A stretch of DNA of 64,000 nucleotides from Natronorubrum halalkaliphilum (GCF_009834785.1 NZ_WUYX01000033.1:62001-126000); one strand, 5' to 3'. Counted from the first letter of the stretch, positions 16,000 to 24,746 are shown. Notes: generated by a model from the letters alone, not told the origin. Numbers and translations are program-made.

Positions 16000-17037
16000 T
16001 TACGGCTCGAGAACGACCATCCCGTGGCTCTGGCCGGACCGAATGCGCTCGTGGACGTCCGGCACCTCCTCGAGGCCGACGCGCTCGGTAACGACGGGGT
16101 CGATGCGGCCGTCGGCGAGCAACCGTGCGGCTCGGACGACCTCGTCTTTCGTGGCGTACCGAGAGCCCAGAATCGACGCCTCCGACGCGACGAACTCCTT
16201 CAGCGGCGGCGCAAACGACCGATCGTGGTGCGTGGTCAGCGAAACGATCTGGCCGCCCATCGAAAGCGCCTCCCAGGCGTCGGAGAGCGTGTCCGTATCG
16301 CCGACCGTGTCGACCACGACGGTCGGCCCGTCGCCGTTCGGTGTCGCCGTCTCGAGTCGCTTCGCGAAGTCGGTGCCCCGTGCATCGATCGGCTGAACCG
16401 CCGGGCCGGTGACGGAATCGACGTACTCGAGGCGCTCGTCCGTGATCTCCGCGGCCAACACTCGAGCCCCTCTGAGCGCGGCCAGTTGCGAGAGGTGGAT
16501 CCCGATCCGTCCGGCCGCGCCGATGACCAGAACGGTGTCGCGGTCGGTGACGTCCGTTCGTCGGCAGACGTGCAACGGCGTCGCGAGTCCGTCGGTGGCG
16601 ATCGCGCCCTCGGCGAACGTCGCGCCCTCGGGGAGCGGAAGGACGTTCGAGGCCGGAAGCACGGTCTGCTCGGCGTACGCGCCGTCCCAGTTGACGCCGT
16701 ACCAGCCGCCGACGTTCGTACACTGATTCGTCTCGCCCCGGCGGCAGCGATCGCAGTCGCCGCAGGTGAGATAGAAGTACGAGAGCACGCGGTCGCCGGG
16801 CGTGACTCCCTCGACCGCCTCGCCGACGGCGTCGACGATCCCGGCGAACTCGTGGCCCGGAATCCGCGGCGTCAGTGACGGGTCGTCGTCGAGGCCTCCT
16901 TGAATCGCGTTTTCGATCGTCCGCGTCACGCCACACGCACGAACGTCGACGCGAACTTCGTTCGGACCCGGCTCGGGGTCCGGCACCGATTCGACCGAGA
17001 GCGATCCGCCCCACTCCTCGAGAACACAGGCGTCCAT
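16000..17037 (-). CDS. Zinc-binding alcohol dehydrogenase family (MDR) oxidoreductase
   Basis: A 345-residue medium-chain dehydrogenase/reductase. It has GHEFAG in the GroES-like domain, the structural-zinc cysteines of CGDCDRCRRGETNQC, and the dinucleotide-binding motif VLVIGAAGRIGIHLSQ (about residues 165-180). The usual CGxCHSD block at the catalytic zinc reads CGVTRTIENA, so the zinc site may be modified. I start at the ATG at 17037 (MDACVLEEW) rather than nine residues earlier. It probably reduces or oxidises an alcohol/aldehyde or an activated double bond with NAD(P). A copy of TACTGTCGGACAG lies upstream at 17067-17079. Confidence 0.85.
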   Translation of the reverse strand: MDACVLEEWGGSLSVESVPDPEPGPNEVRVDVRACGVTRTIENAIQGGLDDDPSLTPRIPGHEFAGIVDAVGEAVEGVTPGDRVLSYFYLTCGDCDRCRRGETNQCTNVGGWYGVNWDGAYAEQTVLPASNVLPLPEGATFAEGAIATDGLATPLHVCRRTDVTDRDTVLVIGAAGRIGIHLSQLAALRGARVLAAEITDERLEYVDSVTGPAVQPIDARGTDFAKRLETATPNGDGPTVVVDTVGDTDTLSDAWEALSMGGQIVSLTTHHDRSFAPPLKEFVASEASILGSRYATKDEVVRAARLLADGRIDPVVTERVGLEEVPDVHERIRSGQSHGMVVLEP

Positions 17038-17066
17038 ACGGATACAGTCACAGGGAAGTACCAAGA

Positions 17067-17079
17067 TACTGTCGGACAG
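17067..17079. promoter_or_regulatory. TACTGTCGGACAG motif upstream of the dehydrogenase gene
   Basis: An exact copy of the 13-bp motif found at 15795-15807. Its core CTGTCGGACAG is a dyad, and it lies 30-42 nt upstream of the ATG at 17037. It may be an operator. Confidence 0.4.
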
Positions 17080-17302
17080 ACGCCGTGTTCCGCGACTATC
17101 GGCATAACTGATGCGGACAGGTGTACGTCGGTGCCGGAGCGATCGCGAGCACTGCGGTCGCTCCGGAACGCAGGAACGACGGACCGTATGAAACGGTTTC
17201 TCCCAATCGCCAGACGAGTCGCCGATCGGGTGGTCGGTGATTTCACGGCTTCTCTCCCCCGCTCGCGGCCCGGTGTTCCCAATTTCTTAGATGTTGGGGG
17301 AG

Positions 17303-17309
17303 GTATATG
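17303..17309 (+). promoter_or_regulatory. TATA box for the UspA gene
   Basis: GTATATG lies 25-31 nt upstream of the ATG at 17334. It supports that start over the in-frame ATG at 17307, which falls inside the box. Confidence 0.5.
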
Positions 17310-17333
17310 TTTCTCCGTAACTATACGACATGT

Positions 17334-17759
17334 ATGCCGGAACGCATCCTGGTACCAGTCGACGGATCGAAGCAAGCAGAAGCGGCACTCGAGTACGCGG
17401 TCGAAACGTTCCCCGAGGCCTCGATTACGGTGTTACACGCCATGGAAACGGGGCAGGGTGATCTGGGGACGTTGTCCGGAATGACAGGCGATATCCCGGA
17501 CGACGAGCCGGAGCAAAAGCAGTCCAAGGAGTATCTGGAGGGGGCTCGAACGCTGGCCGCCGAGCACGGCGTCGAAATCGAGACCGAACGCGGCCGAGGC
17601 CGACCGGACCGACTGATCGTCAAACGCGCCGAGGACGGAGAGTACGATATGATCGTCATCGGTAGCCACGGCCGGGACGGCGTCGCCAGAGTCCTTCTGG
17701 GAAGCGTCGCGGAAAAGGTCACGCGTCGGTCGTCGATTCCCGTGCTCGTCGTCCGGTAA
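17334..17759 (+). CDS. Universal stress protein, UspA family
   Basis: A 141-residue single-domain universal stress protein. It begins MPERILVPVDGSKQAE and ends with the nucleotide-binding signature IGSHGRDGVARVLLGSVAEKV followed by IPVLVVR. This ATP-binding subclass usually forms dimers. An AT-rich promoter with a TATA box is directly upstream. It lies between the alcohol dehydrogenase gene and the NCS1 permease gene and converges on the latter. In haloarchaea such genes often accompany transporters, but its function here is not known. Confidence 0.92.
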   Translation: MPERILVPVDGSKQAEAALEYAVETFPEASITVLHAMETGQGDLGTLSGMTGDIPDDEPEQKQSKEYLEGARTLAAEHGVEIETERGRGRPDRLIVKRAEDGEYDMIVIGSHGRDGVARVLLGSVAEKVTRRSSIPVLVVR

Positions 17760-17769
17760 CGATCCTGCC

Positions 17770-17798
17770 GAACGCCATCGACATCTTTTGTCGCGTTC
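17770..17798 (+). terminator. Possible bidirectional hairpin between UspA and NCS1 genes
   Basis: GAACG (17770-17774) and CGAC (17779-17782) pair with GTCG (17790-17793) and CGTTC (17794-17798), with a 4-nt bulge and a T-rich loop. It sits in the 53-bp convergent gap. Weak evidence. Confidence 0.25.
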
Positions 17799-17812
17799 AG
17801 TTGGAGTTCCGA

Positions 17813-19213
17813 TCAGCGGGTGCTATCGACTCGATCCGCGTCCTCGGGAATCCGGTGTGCCGACAGAATACCGGTTTTCTCGAGGGCGTAGTAGCCGACG
17901 ATGTGGGCAGCCGTTGCCGCGAGCATGCCGTTGAGCGCCGCCATCCCCGGAATCGGTGCCGACACCGTGACGCCCGGAACGATCGAGCCGGCGGTCAGGA
18001 CGGCGACGAGACAGCCGACCACGTACGCAATCACGCCGGTCCAGCGGACGCTCGTGAACTGAATGTCGTCCATCCGGGGAATACCATCGCGCCAACACAG
18101 CAGGAAGTCGGCGATAATGATCGCGCCGAGCGGCGGGATGTACTGTCCCAGCAACTCGAGCCACGGGAGCAAGAGGGCGTCAGCGCCGGCCAGTGCGAGC
18201 GCGATCCCGATCAGACAGCCCGCGATGACGAACGGGCGCTTGCGATCGAACTCGAAGGCCTCCGCACCGGCCACGCTGAACGCGTACGCCGCGTTGTCGT
18301 TCGTCGTCCAGATGTTCAGGATGAGTGCGATCAGGCCGACGGTCGCGAGTCCCTGTGCGACCAGCACTTCGTAGAGGTCTCCCTGCGGCGTCACCTCGTA
18401 GACGGCGCCGCCGACCGCACCGCTGAGAAAGAGGAAACTGTTGCCGACGAGGAAGGCGATCAGTCCCGCCCAGAACGCAATTCGAGAGTTGATGGCGAAC
18501 CGTGCCCAGTTGGGCGCCTGCGTTCCGGCGCTGATGAACGTCCCGACGACGATCGTCACCGCCAGACCGAACGTCATCTCGCCGCCGCCGGTCTGGGCCA
18601 ACAGACCGTCGATGCCGCCGGCATCACCGATCGCGAGGTAGATCGAGAGAACGCCGACGAGGACGAGAAACGGAACGGCGACGTACGAGAGCTTCTCCAT
18701 CCCCTCGTAGCCGAAGTACGCCGTCATCATGTGCAACAGTCCCCAGATGAGGATCAGTGCACTGACCATCGCCGCACTCTCGAGGCCGAAGTACGTCGCC
18801 GTCGGGATCGCCACCATCGGAATGGTGACGCCGAACCAGCCGACTTGCGTCCCGCCCAGCAGCAGATCCGCCCATTTCGCACCGACCCGACCGAACGAGT
18901 ACCGGGCCAACAGGACGGTCGTAAGCCCCGCCTTCGCGGAGATCGCACAGAGGAGCGCGACGTAGCCGCCGAGGATGATGTGCCCGACGACCATCGCGCT
19001 CAACATCTCCTGAAAGCCCATCGCCGCACTGACCTCCGCACCCGCCCACATCGTCCCCGCAAAGAAGACGAGCCCGAGCAGCACTGCCGAGAGGCTAATC
19101 AGTCCTTTCCGTTCGTCCTTCGGGACGTGATCTAGGGGGTAGTCAGGATCGGGAAGATCCTCGTGGCCGAATACGATACGTCGCCAGTCGAATCCATCGT
19201 CACGTGCTGCCAT
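17813..19213 (-). CDS. NCS1 family cytosine/purine permease (CodB-like)
   Basis: A 466-residue polytopic transporter of the nucleobase:cation symporter-1 family. The LLLGGTQVGWFGVTIPM segment corresponds to the CodB substrate-site region, and about twelve hydrophobic segments follow a short charged N-terminus with PDYPLDHVPKDER. It is divergent from a cytosine-deaminase-type gene 148 bp away, the same pairing as codB-codA in bacteria, which favours cytosine or a similar base as substrate. I start at the ATG at 19213 because of a TATA box 22-27 nt upstream. The frame is open back to 19234. Confidence 0.9.
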   Translation of the reverse strand: MAARDDGFDWRRIVFGHEDLPDPDYPLDHVPKDERKGLISLSAVLLGLVFFAGTMWAGAEVSAAMGFQEMLSAMVVGHIILGGYVALLCAISAKAGLTTVLLARYSFGRVGAKWADLLLGGTQVGWFGVTIPMVAIPTATYFGLESAAMVSALILIWGLLHMMTAYFGYEGMEKLSYVAVPFLVLVGVLSIYLAIGDAGGIDGLLAQTGGGEMTFGLAVTIVVGTFISAGTQAPNWARFAINSRIAFWAGLIAFLVGNSFLFLSGAVGGAVYEVTPQGDLYEVLVAQGLATVGLIALILNIWTTNDNAAYAFSVAGAEAFEFDRKRPFVIAGCLIGIALALAGADALLLPWLELLGQYIPPLGAIIIADFLLCWRDGIPRMDDIQFTSVRWTGVIAYVVGCLVAVLTAGSIVPGVTVSAPIPGMAALNGMLAATAAHIVGYYALEKTGILSAHRIPEDADRVDSTR

Positions 19214-19234
19214 TACACACGGTATATAACTCAC

Positions 19235-19240
19235 CTATAA
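19235..19240 (-). promoter_or_regulatory. TATA box for the NCS1 permease gene
   Basis: Minus-strand TTATAG lies 22-27 nt upstream of the ATG at 19213. A second AT-rich box (GTTATATACC) lies closer to the start. Confidence 0.45.
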
Positions 19241-19257
19241 TGAAATTTTTCGACAAC

Positions 19258-19268
19258 TGACCAATAGC
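19258..19268. promoter_or_regulatory. TGACCAATAGC motif in the permease/deaminase divergent region
   Basis: The same 11-mer occurs inverted at 32250-32260 after the iclR gene, and a near copy (TGCCAATAGC) is at 31310-31319 upstream of iclR. It is a candidate shared binding site only. Confidence 0.3.
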
Positions 19269-19330
19269 TCTCGGAGAACGGCCAACATCGGCATTCTGGC
19301 CCGGTCATGGTCGAACGACGAGCAGTAGGT

Positions 19331-19337
19331 CTATTAG
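19331..19337 (+). promoter_or_regulatory. TATA box for the first cytosine-deaminase-type gene
   Basis: CTATTAG lies 25-31 nt upstream of the ATG at 19362, the position expected for a leaderless transcript. Confidence 0.45.
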
Positions 19338-19361
19338 GCTACTGGCGCGAATGGGATCCGT

Positions 19362-20657
19362 ATGACCACGTGGCTCGTCACCGATGCAACGACACGCGAC
19401 GGATCGTCGGTCGACATCGCGATCGAAGACGGCGCGATCAGCCGGCTCGAGGACGCCGGCTCGATCGATCCCTCGACCGTCCCGGACGACCGGCGGTACG
19501 ACGCGGACGGCCGGCTCGTAACGCCGACGCTGACCGAACCACACCTTCACCTCGACGCGACCCTGACCGCGGGCGAGCCCCGCTGGAACGAGTCGGGGAC
19601 CCTCGCGGAGGGGATCGGTATCTGGGGCGAGCGAAAGCGGTCACTCGAGGCCGACGACGTCAAAGCCCGAGCCGAGCAGGCGATCGAGTGGCTCGCGGCC
19701 AACGGCGTGACCCGCGTTCGAACGCACGCCGACACGACCGAAACGTCACTGACCGGCGTCCGGGCGCTGATCGAACTTCGCGAGGACGTCGCCGATCTGG
19801 TCGATCTCCAGGTCGTCGCGTTTCCCCAGGACGGCGTCTTTACGGACGAGTCACACGAGGATTTGCTTCGGGAGGCACTCGAGATGGGCGCGGACGTCGT
19901 CGGTGCGATTCCGCACAACGAACACACCCGCGAGGACGGCGTCGCCTCGGTCGAACTCGCGATGGACCTCGCGGAGCGGTACGACCGGCCGGTCGACGCC
20001 CACATCGACGAGACGGACGATCCCGGCTCTCGCTTTACGGAAGTGCTCGCCAGCGAGTCGATCAAACGCGGGATCGGCGACCGCGTGACGGCAAGTCACA
20101 CGACGGCGATGCACTCGTATCCGAACAGCTACGCGGCGAAGGTGATCTCCCTGCTCGCCGAGAGCGATGTCGACGTGGTTACCAACCCGCCGGACAACGC
20201 GGTGTTGCAGGGTCGCTACGACGACTATCCGCGGCGACGCGGTCACACCCGGATCGACGAACTTCGAGACGCCGGCGTCACCGTCGGACTCGGGCACGAC
20301 TCCGTGATGGATCCGTGGTACCACTACGGACGGGGCGATCCGCTCGACGCCGCGTTCGTCCTACTCCACTACGCCCACATGAGCGGCCGCGGCGACGTCG
20401 AACCGATCTGGGAGATGCTCACCGAAGCGAACGCGGAGGTCTTCGGCGTCGACGACTACGGCCTCGCGGCGGGCGCCGAAGGGTCGCTCGTCGTCTACGA
20501 CGCCCCCGATCCGTTTAACGCGCTTCGAACGCAAGCGCCGCGAACGCTGGTGCTCAAGGACGGTCGCGAAATCGCCCGAACGGAACCCGCGAGCACGCGC
20601 GTCATCCGCGAAAACGGCGACGAAGAATCCGATCGGTCGGTCGACTTCCACCGGTAA
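19362..20657 (+). CDS. Cytosine-deaminase-type amidohydrolase (CodA-like, first copy)
   Basis: A 431-residue amidohydrolase that aligns with E. coli CodA almost residue for residue. Metal ligands are His61 and His63 (PHLHLD), His214 with Glu217 (AHIDETDD) and Asp313 (GHDSVMDPW). Gln156 (AFPQDG) matches the pyrimidine-binding Gln. The position of CodA Asp314, which tunes substrate choice, is Ser here. The expected reaction is hydrolytic deamination, such as cytosine to uracil. Isocytosine, isoguanine or creatinine are alternatives known for the family. It is divergent from the NCS1 permease gene and convergent with a paralogue. Confidence 0.9.
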   Translation: MTTWLVTDATTRDGSSVDIAIEDGAISRLEDAGSIDPSTVPDDRRYDADGRLVTPTLTEPHLHLDATLTAGEPRWNESGTLAEGIGIWGERKRSLEADDVKARAEQAIEWLAANGVTRVRTHADTTETSLTGVRALIELREDVADLVDLQVVAFPQDGVFTDESHEDLLREALEMGADVVGAIPHNEHTREDGVASVELAMDLAERYDRPVDAHIDETDDPGSRFTEVLASESIKRGIGDRVTASHTTAMHSYPNSYAAKVISLLAESDVDVVTNPPDNAVLQGRYDDYPRRRGHTRIDELRDAGVTVGLGHDSVMDPWYHYGRGDPLDAAFVLLHYAHMSGRGDVEPIWEMLTEANAEVFGVDDYGLAAGAEGSLVVYDAPDPFNALRTQAPRTLVLKDGREIARTEPASTRVIRENGDEESDRSVDFHR

Positions 20658-20730
20658 GGACGGGTCGGACCTCAACCGACAACGATCGCCGCCAGCTCTC
20701 ACCGCCACCCACGGCAGGTACCCCGCTCTG

Positions 20731-22026
20731 TTACCGGTGAACGGTCGACTCCAGTTCGGTTTCGGCCACGACGCTCCCCTCGTGAACCACCCAGCGAGGC
20801 GATCGACCGCGGCGAATCGCCTCGTGGCGGCTCTCGACCTCGCTCGGGAAGACGTTGAACGTAGCCGGAGCCCCGGGCTCGAGCCCGTGATCGCACCCGA
20901 GAACGGTCGCTGCGTTTGCGGTGACAAAGTTCCACGCGAGCCGTCGCTCCGCGGGTGTGGTAAGCTGGGCCGCGTGTGCAGTGAGCAGCGCCGTCTCGAG
21001 CATGCTGGCCCGTCCGTACGGGTAGAACCCGTCGAGAAGGCAGTCCTGACCGGCCGCCACGGTGACTCCCGAGTCGACTAGTTCGTCGACTCGGGTGATC
21101 CCGCGGCGCTTCGGATGGCCGTCGTGACGTCCCTGTAACAGGAGGTTCGTCGGCGGGTTGGTGATCACCGTCAGGCCCGCCTCGGCGACGAGATCGATCA
21201 CCCGCGCCGCGTGCGGATCGTCGTACGCCGCCAGTGCACAGGTGTGGCCCGCCGTCACCGGGCGGTCGAATCCGCGATCGATAACCTCGGCGGCGAGATA
21301 CTCGAGCGACCGCGCCGCGGGATCGTCGGTCTCGTCGACGTGCATGTCGACGCCGACGCCGTAGCGGTCGGCCAGATCGAGACAGATATCGACGTGTTCG
21401 CGCCGGTCGGCGTCCGTCCGCTCGTTGTCCGGCATTCCGCCGACGAGGTCGGCGCCCGACTCGAGGGCACGCTCGAGCAGGTCTGCGGTGCCGTCGTCCT
21501 GCAGGATCCCCTCCTGGGGGAACGCGACGATTTCGACGTCGGCAATCCCGGAACAGGCCTCCCGGGCGGCCAACACGCCCTCGAGCGGCGTCAGGCCGCC
21601 GATCGTGTCCACGTCGACGTGAGTTCGGATGCGCGTACAGCCGTTCCTGACGTGGGCCTCGATCCCACGGATCGCACGGTCGCGGACGTCCTCGAGGGTG
21701 TAGTCGGCCTTGCGGTTATGGATGCTCGAGATCGCCTCGGCGAGCGTGCCGGATTCGTTCGGCGGGAGATCCGGCGCGATGTAGGCTTTGTCGAGGTGGA
21801 CGTGCGGATCGATGAAGCCGGCGGCGACGAGGCCGCCGTCGGCGTCGATCACCGTGGCCGTAGCTGTTGACTCGTCAGCGTCGGACGACATCGAATTGGG
21901 ATCGAGTTCGGGAACCGGATCCGAATCGAGGGCGATCGAATCGATCCGTCCGTCCGAGACGGCGATGGTAGCCAGCCCCTGCTGGTCCGGTACCGACGCG
22001 TTCTGAACGAGGAGGCAGTAGCTCAT
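20731..22026 (-). CDS. Cytosine-deaminase-type amidohydrolase (second copy)
   Basis: A 431-residue paralogue of the neighbouring deaminase. Ligands are His75 and His77 (DPHVHLDK), Gln171 (AFPQEGILQ), His229 and Glu232 (MHVDETDD) and Asp328 (GQDCLLDGF). The residue after the metal Asp is Cys329 where CodA has Asp314, and the preceding His of the GHD motif is Gln. It carries a longer, poorly conserved insert at residues 40-60. The two copies converge with 73 bp between them. It is probably a deaminase of a related cyclic substrate, and the sequence suggests a specificity different from the first copy. Confidence 0.87.
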   Translation of the reverse strand: MSYCLLVQNASVPDQQGLATIAVSDGRIDSIALDSDPVPELDPNSMSSDADESTATATVIDADGGLVAAGFIDPHVHLDKAYIAPDLPPNESGTLAEAISSIHNRKADYTLEDVRDRAIRGIEAHVRNGCTRIRTHVDVDTIGGLTPLEGVLAAREACSGIADVEIVAFPQEGILQDDGTADLLERALESGADLVGGMPDNERTDADRREHVDICLDLADRYGVGVDMHVDETDDPAARSLEYLAAEVIDRGFDRPVTAGHTCALAAYDDPHAARVIDLVAEAGLTVITNPPTNLLLQGRHDGHPKRRGITRVDELVDSGVTVAAGQDCLLDGFYPYGRASMLETALLTAHAAQLTTPAERRLAWNFVTANAATVLGCDHGLEPGAPATFNVFPSEVESRHEAIRRGRSPRWVVHEGSVVAETELESTVHR

Positions 22027-22067
22027 GACTCGTATTCAGCGGTCGAAACGAAAAGCGTGGGGGGTCG

Positions 22068-22826
22068 TTATTCGAACGCGACGCAGCGGCAGACGCTGGA
22101 TTCGCCGCCGCGGAACCGCCACGGGAAGGTCCCGATCTGGACGCGCTCGTTGAGCAGTTCTTCGGGTACCTGTGCGTTCTCGACGTGGATGATGCCCTCC
22201 GGGAACAGTTCGGTGTGCATCAGCTGGTAGCCTTCCGGCGGGAAGATCTCGTCGAGATCGTCGACGCCGAGGTGGTCTGCGGCTTCCTTGGCGAGTTCCG
22301 GTCGAATGTCGCGGACGACCGTGTTCATCGGGTGGTCCGCGCTCCCACAGTCGAGGATCAGGTAGTTGATGTCCATCTCCTTACACCATTCGGCGAACTC
22401 CGCGTTCGGACCGGGGTGTTTACAGAAGAAGCGGTGCGGGTCCGCGTTCTCCTTGTGCCAGGCGTACTCCTGATAGCCCGTGTGGATGAACAGAATGTCG
22501 CCCTCGCGAACGTCACAGACGTCCTCGATCATCTCGCTCGTGTAGACGTCGTAGTCCCCGACCTTGTCGGAGATGTCCGCGACGACCGCGTCGCCGACGA
22601 GTTCGTCGAGTCCCACCTGTTCGATGTCTCGCCCGTGTGCGACGAAGTGTTTCTCGCCGTCGAGGTGGGTCCCGGTGTGGTTCATAAATTCGATCTTCTG
22701 CCCGTTTACCTTCTCGGTATCCAGGCTCTTTTCGTACCATACCTTGGGGTTGTCGTACGTCGGCCATGCCGGCGTATCCTGTGACCACGGCTGTGTCAGG
22801 TCGTGCATCTCGTAGCCATCGAGCAT
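22068..22826 (-). CDS. Cyclase family (PF04199) metal-dependent hydrolase
   Basis: A 252-residue protein of the family that includes kynurenine formamidase and isatin hydrolase. The metal motif is NHTGTHLDGEKH, with His50, His54, Asp56 and His60. Family members hydrolyse formyl-amides or open cyclic amides. The short 5-prime distance to a TATA box supports the start at 22826. It sits between the deaminase pair and the molybdenum hydroxylase genes, so ring opening of an oxidised heterocycle is a reasonable guess. The substrate cannot be read. Confidence 0.87.
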   Translation of the reverse strand: MLDGYEMHDLTQPWSQDTPAWPTYDNPKVWYEKSLDTEKVNGQKIEFMNHTGTHLDGEKHFVAHGRDIEQVGLDELVGDAVVADISDKVGDYDVYTSEMIEDVCDVREGDILFIHTGYQEYAWHKENADPHRFFCKHPGPNAEFAEWCKEMDINYLILDCGSADHPMNTVVRDIRPELAKEAADHLGVDDLDEIFPPEGYQLMHTELFPEGIIHVENAQVPEELLNERVQIGTFPWRFRGGESSVCRCVAFE

Positions 22827-23172
22827 ACCTACGTCATTACCGTCTCGTCACTTAAACCTACGTGAACGGGCGAAACCCCGAAATCCAGGACGTCACGGGA
22901 GCGATCAGTGTCATCGGTGGGATAAGTCGGCGCCGAAAAGACGAGGCGCCACCACACTCCAACCGCGCGATCAGGTATGCAGTCACCACCAATGGTTACT
23001 CCAGCGATCGTTCACCGTGGGAACACGGAACAACACTTATTAGTACTGTTGAGTAAAGGATACGATGTCTGTGTGAACGACACATGATTATCTGTAACAC
23101 CCCCCAGCACCGAACTCGGTTCGGCCATCGGCTGGCGACGAGTACCTTCAGGTCACACCGCGCCGAGTGGCC
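22827..23172. other. 346-bp divergent intergenic region
   Basis: This region separates the cyclase gene (minus) from the FAD-subunit gene (plus). It holds the cyclase TATA box (22851-22856), an AT-rich patch near 23035-23060 (ACACTTATTAGTA) and a short hairpin with arms CCGAAC and GTTCGG at 23110-23124. The small ORFs inside have no recognisable similarity or start signals, and I see no gene. Confidence 0.5.
22851..22856 (-). promoter_or_regulatory. TATA box for the cyclase gene
   Basis: Minus-strand TTTAAG lies 25-30 nt upstream of the ATG at 22826. Confidence 0.5.
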
Positions 23173-24081
23173 ATGAAGCCGGCACCGTTCACGCACCACC
23201 GGCCGGATTCAGTCGAGGAGGTCCTTACCCTGCTCGACGACCTCGAGGAGGCCGAACTCCTCGCGGGGAACCAGTCGCTGGGCATCGTGATGGCGAACCG
23301 ACTCGCAACGCCCGAGCACCTCATCGATCTCAACGGCGTCGACGAACTCGCGTTTATCGACGAAGACGACGACGCAGTCCGGGTCGGGGCGATGACCCGA
23401 CACCGGACGATCGAGCGGTCGGACCGCCTCGAGGAGGCCGTGCCGATGCTTCCCGAGGCCGCAGAACAGATCGCCGGTCCGTCGGTTCGAAACCAGGGGA
23501 CGATCGGCGGCAGTATCGGCGAGGCCGATCCCGCCGGGAACTACCCCGCGGCGCTGGTCGCGCTCGAGGGCGTGCTTCACCTGCGTTCGGCCGACGGAAC
23601 GCGCGAGGTTCCCGCCGACGAGTACTTCATCGCCTACATGTTCACGGATCTACGCGAGGAAGAGATCATCGAGTCCGTCTCGATCCCGACCGAGCCGTTC
23701 CCGACCGACCGAACGGGAATGGCGTTTCTGGAACTCAAGCGAGCCGCCCAGACCTGGCCGACCGTCAGCGCCGCGACTGCGATCCGGGTCGACGATCCGA
23801 ACGCGGACGACCCAGTCGTCGAAGACGCACGCATTGCGCTGGCTAACGCCGCCGACATTCCGCTTCGCGTCGAAGACGCGGAGGCCGTCCTCGAAGGGGA
23901 GCCGCTCTCCGAGGAGGCGCTCGCGGAGGCGAGCGAGCTCGTGACGGCGGCGGTCACGCCTGAAGGAGAGATGCACGCCGACCGAGAGTACAAGGAGGAA
24001 GTGGCCGGCGAGTACGCGAAACGCTCGCTCGAAACGTCGTACGAACGCGCAGTAACAGCAGAACAAGCGAACGGAGCCTAA
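23173..24081 (+). CDS. Molybdenum hydroxylase FAD-binding (medium) subunit, CoxM/XdhB type
   Basis: A 302-residue FAD subunit of the xanthine dehydrogenase/CO dehydrogenase family. The two FAD motifs are visible: LLAGNQSLGIVMANR near residue 35 and TIGGSIGEADPAGNYPAAL near residue 115. It passes electrons from the 2Fe-2S subunit to the acceptor. I take the ATG at 23173 as start, with a GTG at 23167 as an alternative. It is followed 6 bp later by a coxG-like gene in the same direction. The catalytic and 2Fe-2S subunits are on the opposite strand downstream. Confidence 0.9.
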   Translation: MKPAPFTHHRPDSVEEVLTLLDDLEEAELLAGNQSLGIVMANRLATPEHLIDLNGVDELAFIDEDDDAVRVGAMTRHRTIERSDRLEEAVPMLPEAAEQIAGPSVRNQGTIGGSIGEADPAGNYPAALVALEGVLHLRSADGTREVPADEYFIAYMFTDLREEEIIESVSIPTEPFPTDRTGMAFLELKRAAQTWPTVSAATAIRVDDPNADDPVVEDARIALANAADIPLRVEDAEAVLEGEPLSEEALAEASELVTAAVTPEGEMHADREYKEEVAGEYAKRSLETSYERAVTAEQANGA

Positions 24082-24087
24082 ATCACT

Positions 24088-24615
24088 ATGTTAGAATTTA
24101 GCGGCGAAAACGAGATGGAACAGTCGAGAGAAGAACTCTGGCCGTACTTCACCGACCCCGACGTGCTCGCGGAGTGTGCGCCGGGTTGCAAGGAGATGGT
24201 CCTCGAATCACCCCACGAGATCACGGCCGTGTTAGCAGTCGGCGTCGGCAGCGTCAAGCCGGAGTTCAACGTCGACGCCATCGTCACGGAGCTCGAATAC
24301 CCCGAGAAACTGGTGCTCAAAGCCGAAGGAAACGCACCACGAAACGAGTTCGAGATGACTGCGACGATGGAGATGATCGAGCAGGAAGACGGCGGGACGA
24401 CCGTCGCCTGGGAGGCGAAAGCCGACGTGTCCGGAACGATCGTCAGCCTCGGCGGCCGAGCGTTAAAGAGCGTCACGAACCGCCTGGTCAAGAAGTACTT
24501 CGCCGACATGCAAGCCGCCGTCGAAGCGGGCGAAGGAGCAGAATCGAAACTCGAGGCCGCACCGCCCGAAGCGCTCGAGGACTTCGATATCGATCTGGAA
24601 GAAGAAGCAGCGTAA
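24088..24615 (+). CDS. CoxG-like SRPBCC protein
   Basis: A 175-residue member of the SRPBCC/START-like fold, the family of carbon monoxide dehydrogenase accessory subunit G. It opens MLEFSGENEMEQSREE and contains LAECAPGCKEM, a hallmark of CoxG proteins. CoxG proteins help attach or assemble molybdenum hydroxylases at the membrane. Here it lies directly after the FAD-subunit gene, in one operon with it. The last 25 residues are acidic and low in complexity. Its partner should be the hydroxylase encoded around it. Confidence 0.85.
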   Translation: MLEFSGENEMEQSREELWPYFTDPDVLAECAPGCKEMVLESPHEITAVLAVGVGSVKPEFNVDAIVTELEYPEKLVLKAEGNAPRNEFEMTATMEMIEQEDGGTTVAWEAKADVSGTIVSLGGRALKSVTNRLVKKYFADMQAAVEAGEGAESKLEAAPPEALEDFDIDLEEEAA

Positions 24616-24635
24616 GCGGACGACCCTCTTTTTGC

Positions 24636-24659
24636 GGATCCGTTCCCGTTCCCGTTCGG
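24636..24659. repeat. Short hexamer tandem repeat at convergent junction
   Basis: GGATCC, GTTCCC, GTTCCC and GTTCGG follow each other in the gap between the coxG-like gene and the convergent catalytic-subunit gene. Confidence 0.5.
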
Positions 24660-24746
24660 CGTGGCCGATTGATCGCGACGATCTGATAGAGGGAGCTACG
24701 TTTCGAACGTCGAACGCCGCGAAACCGTCAGAAGAGAGGACGTCGG

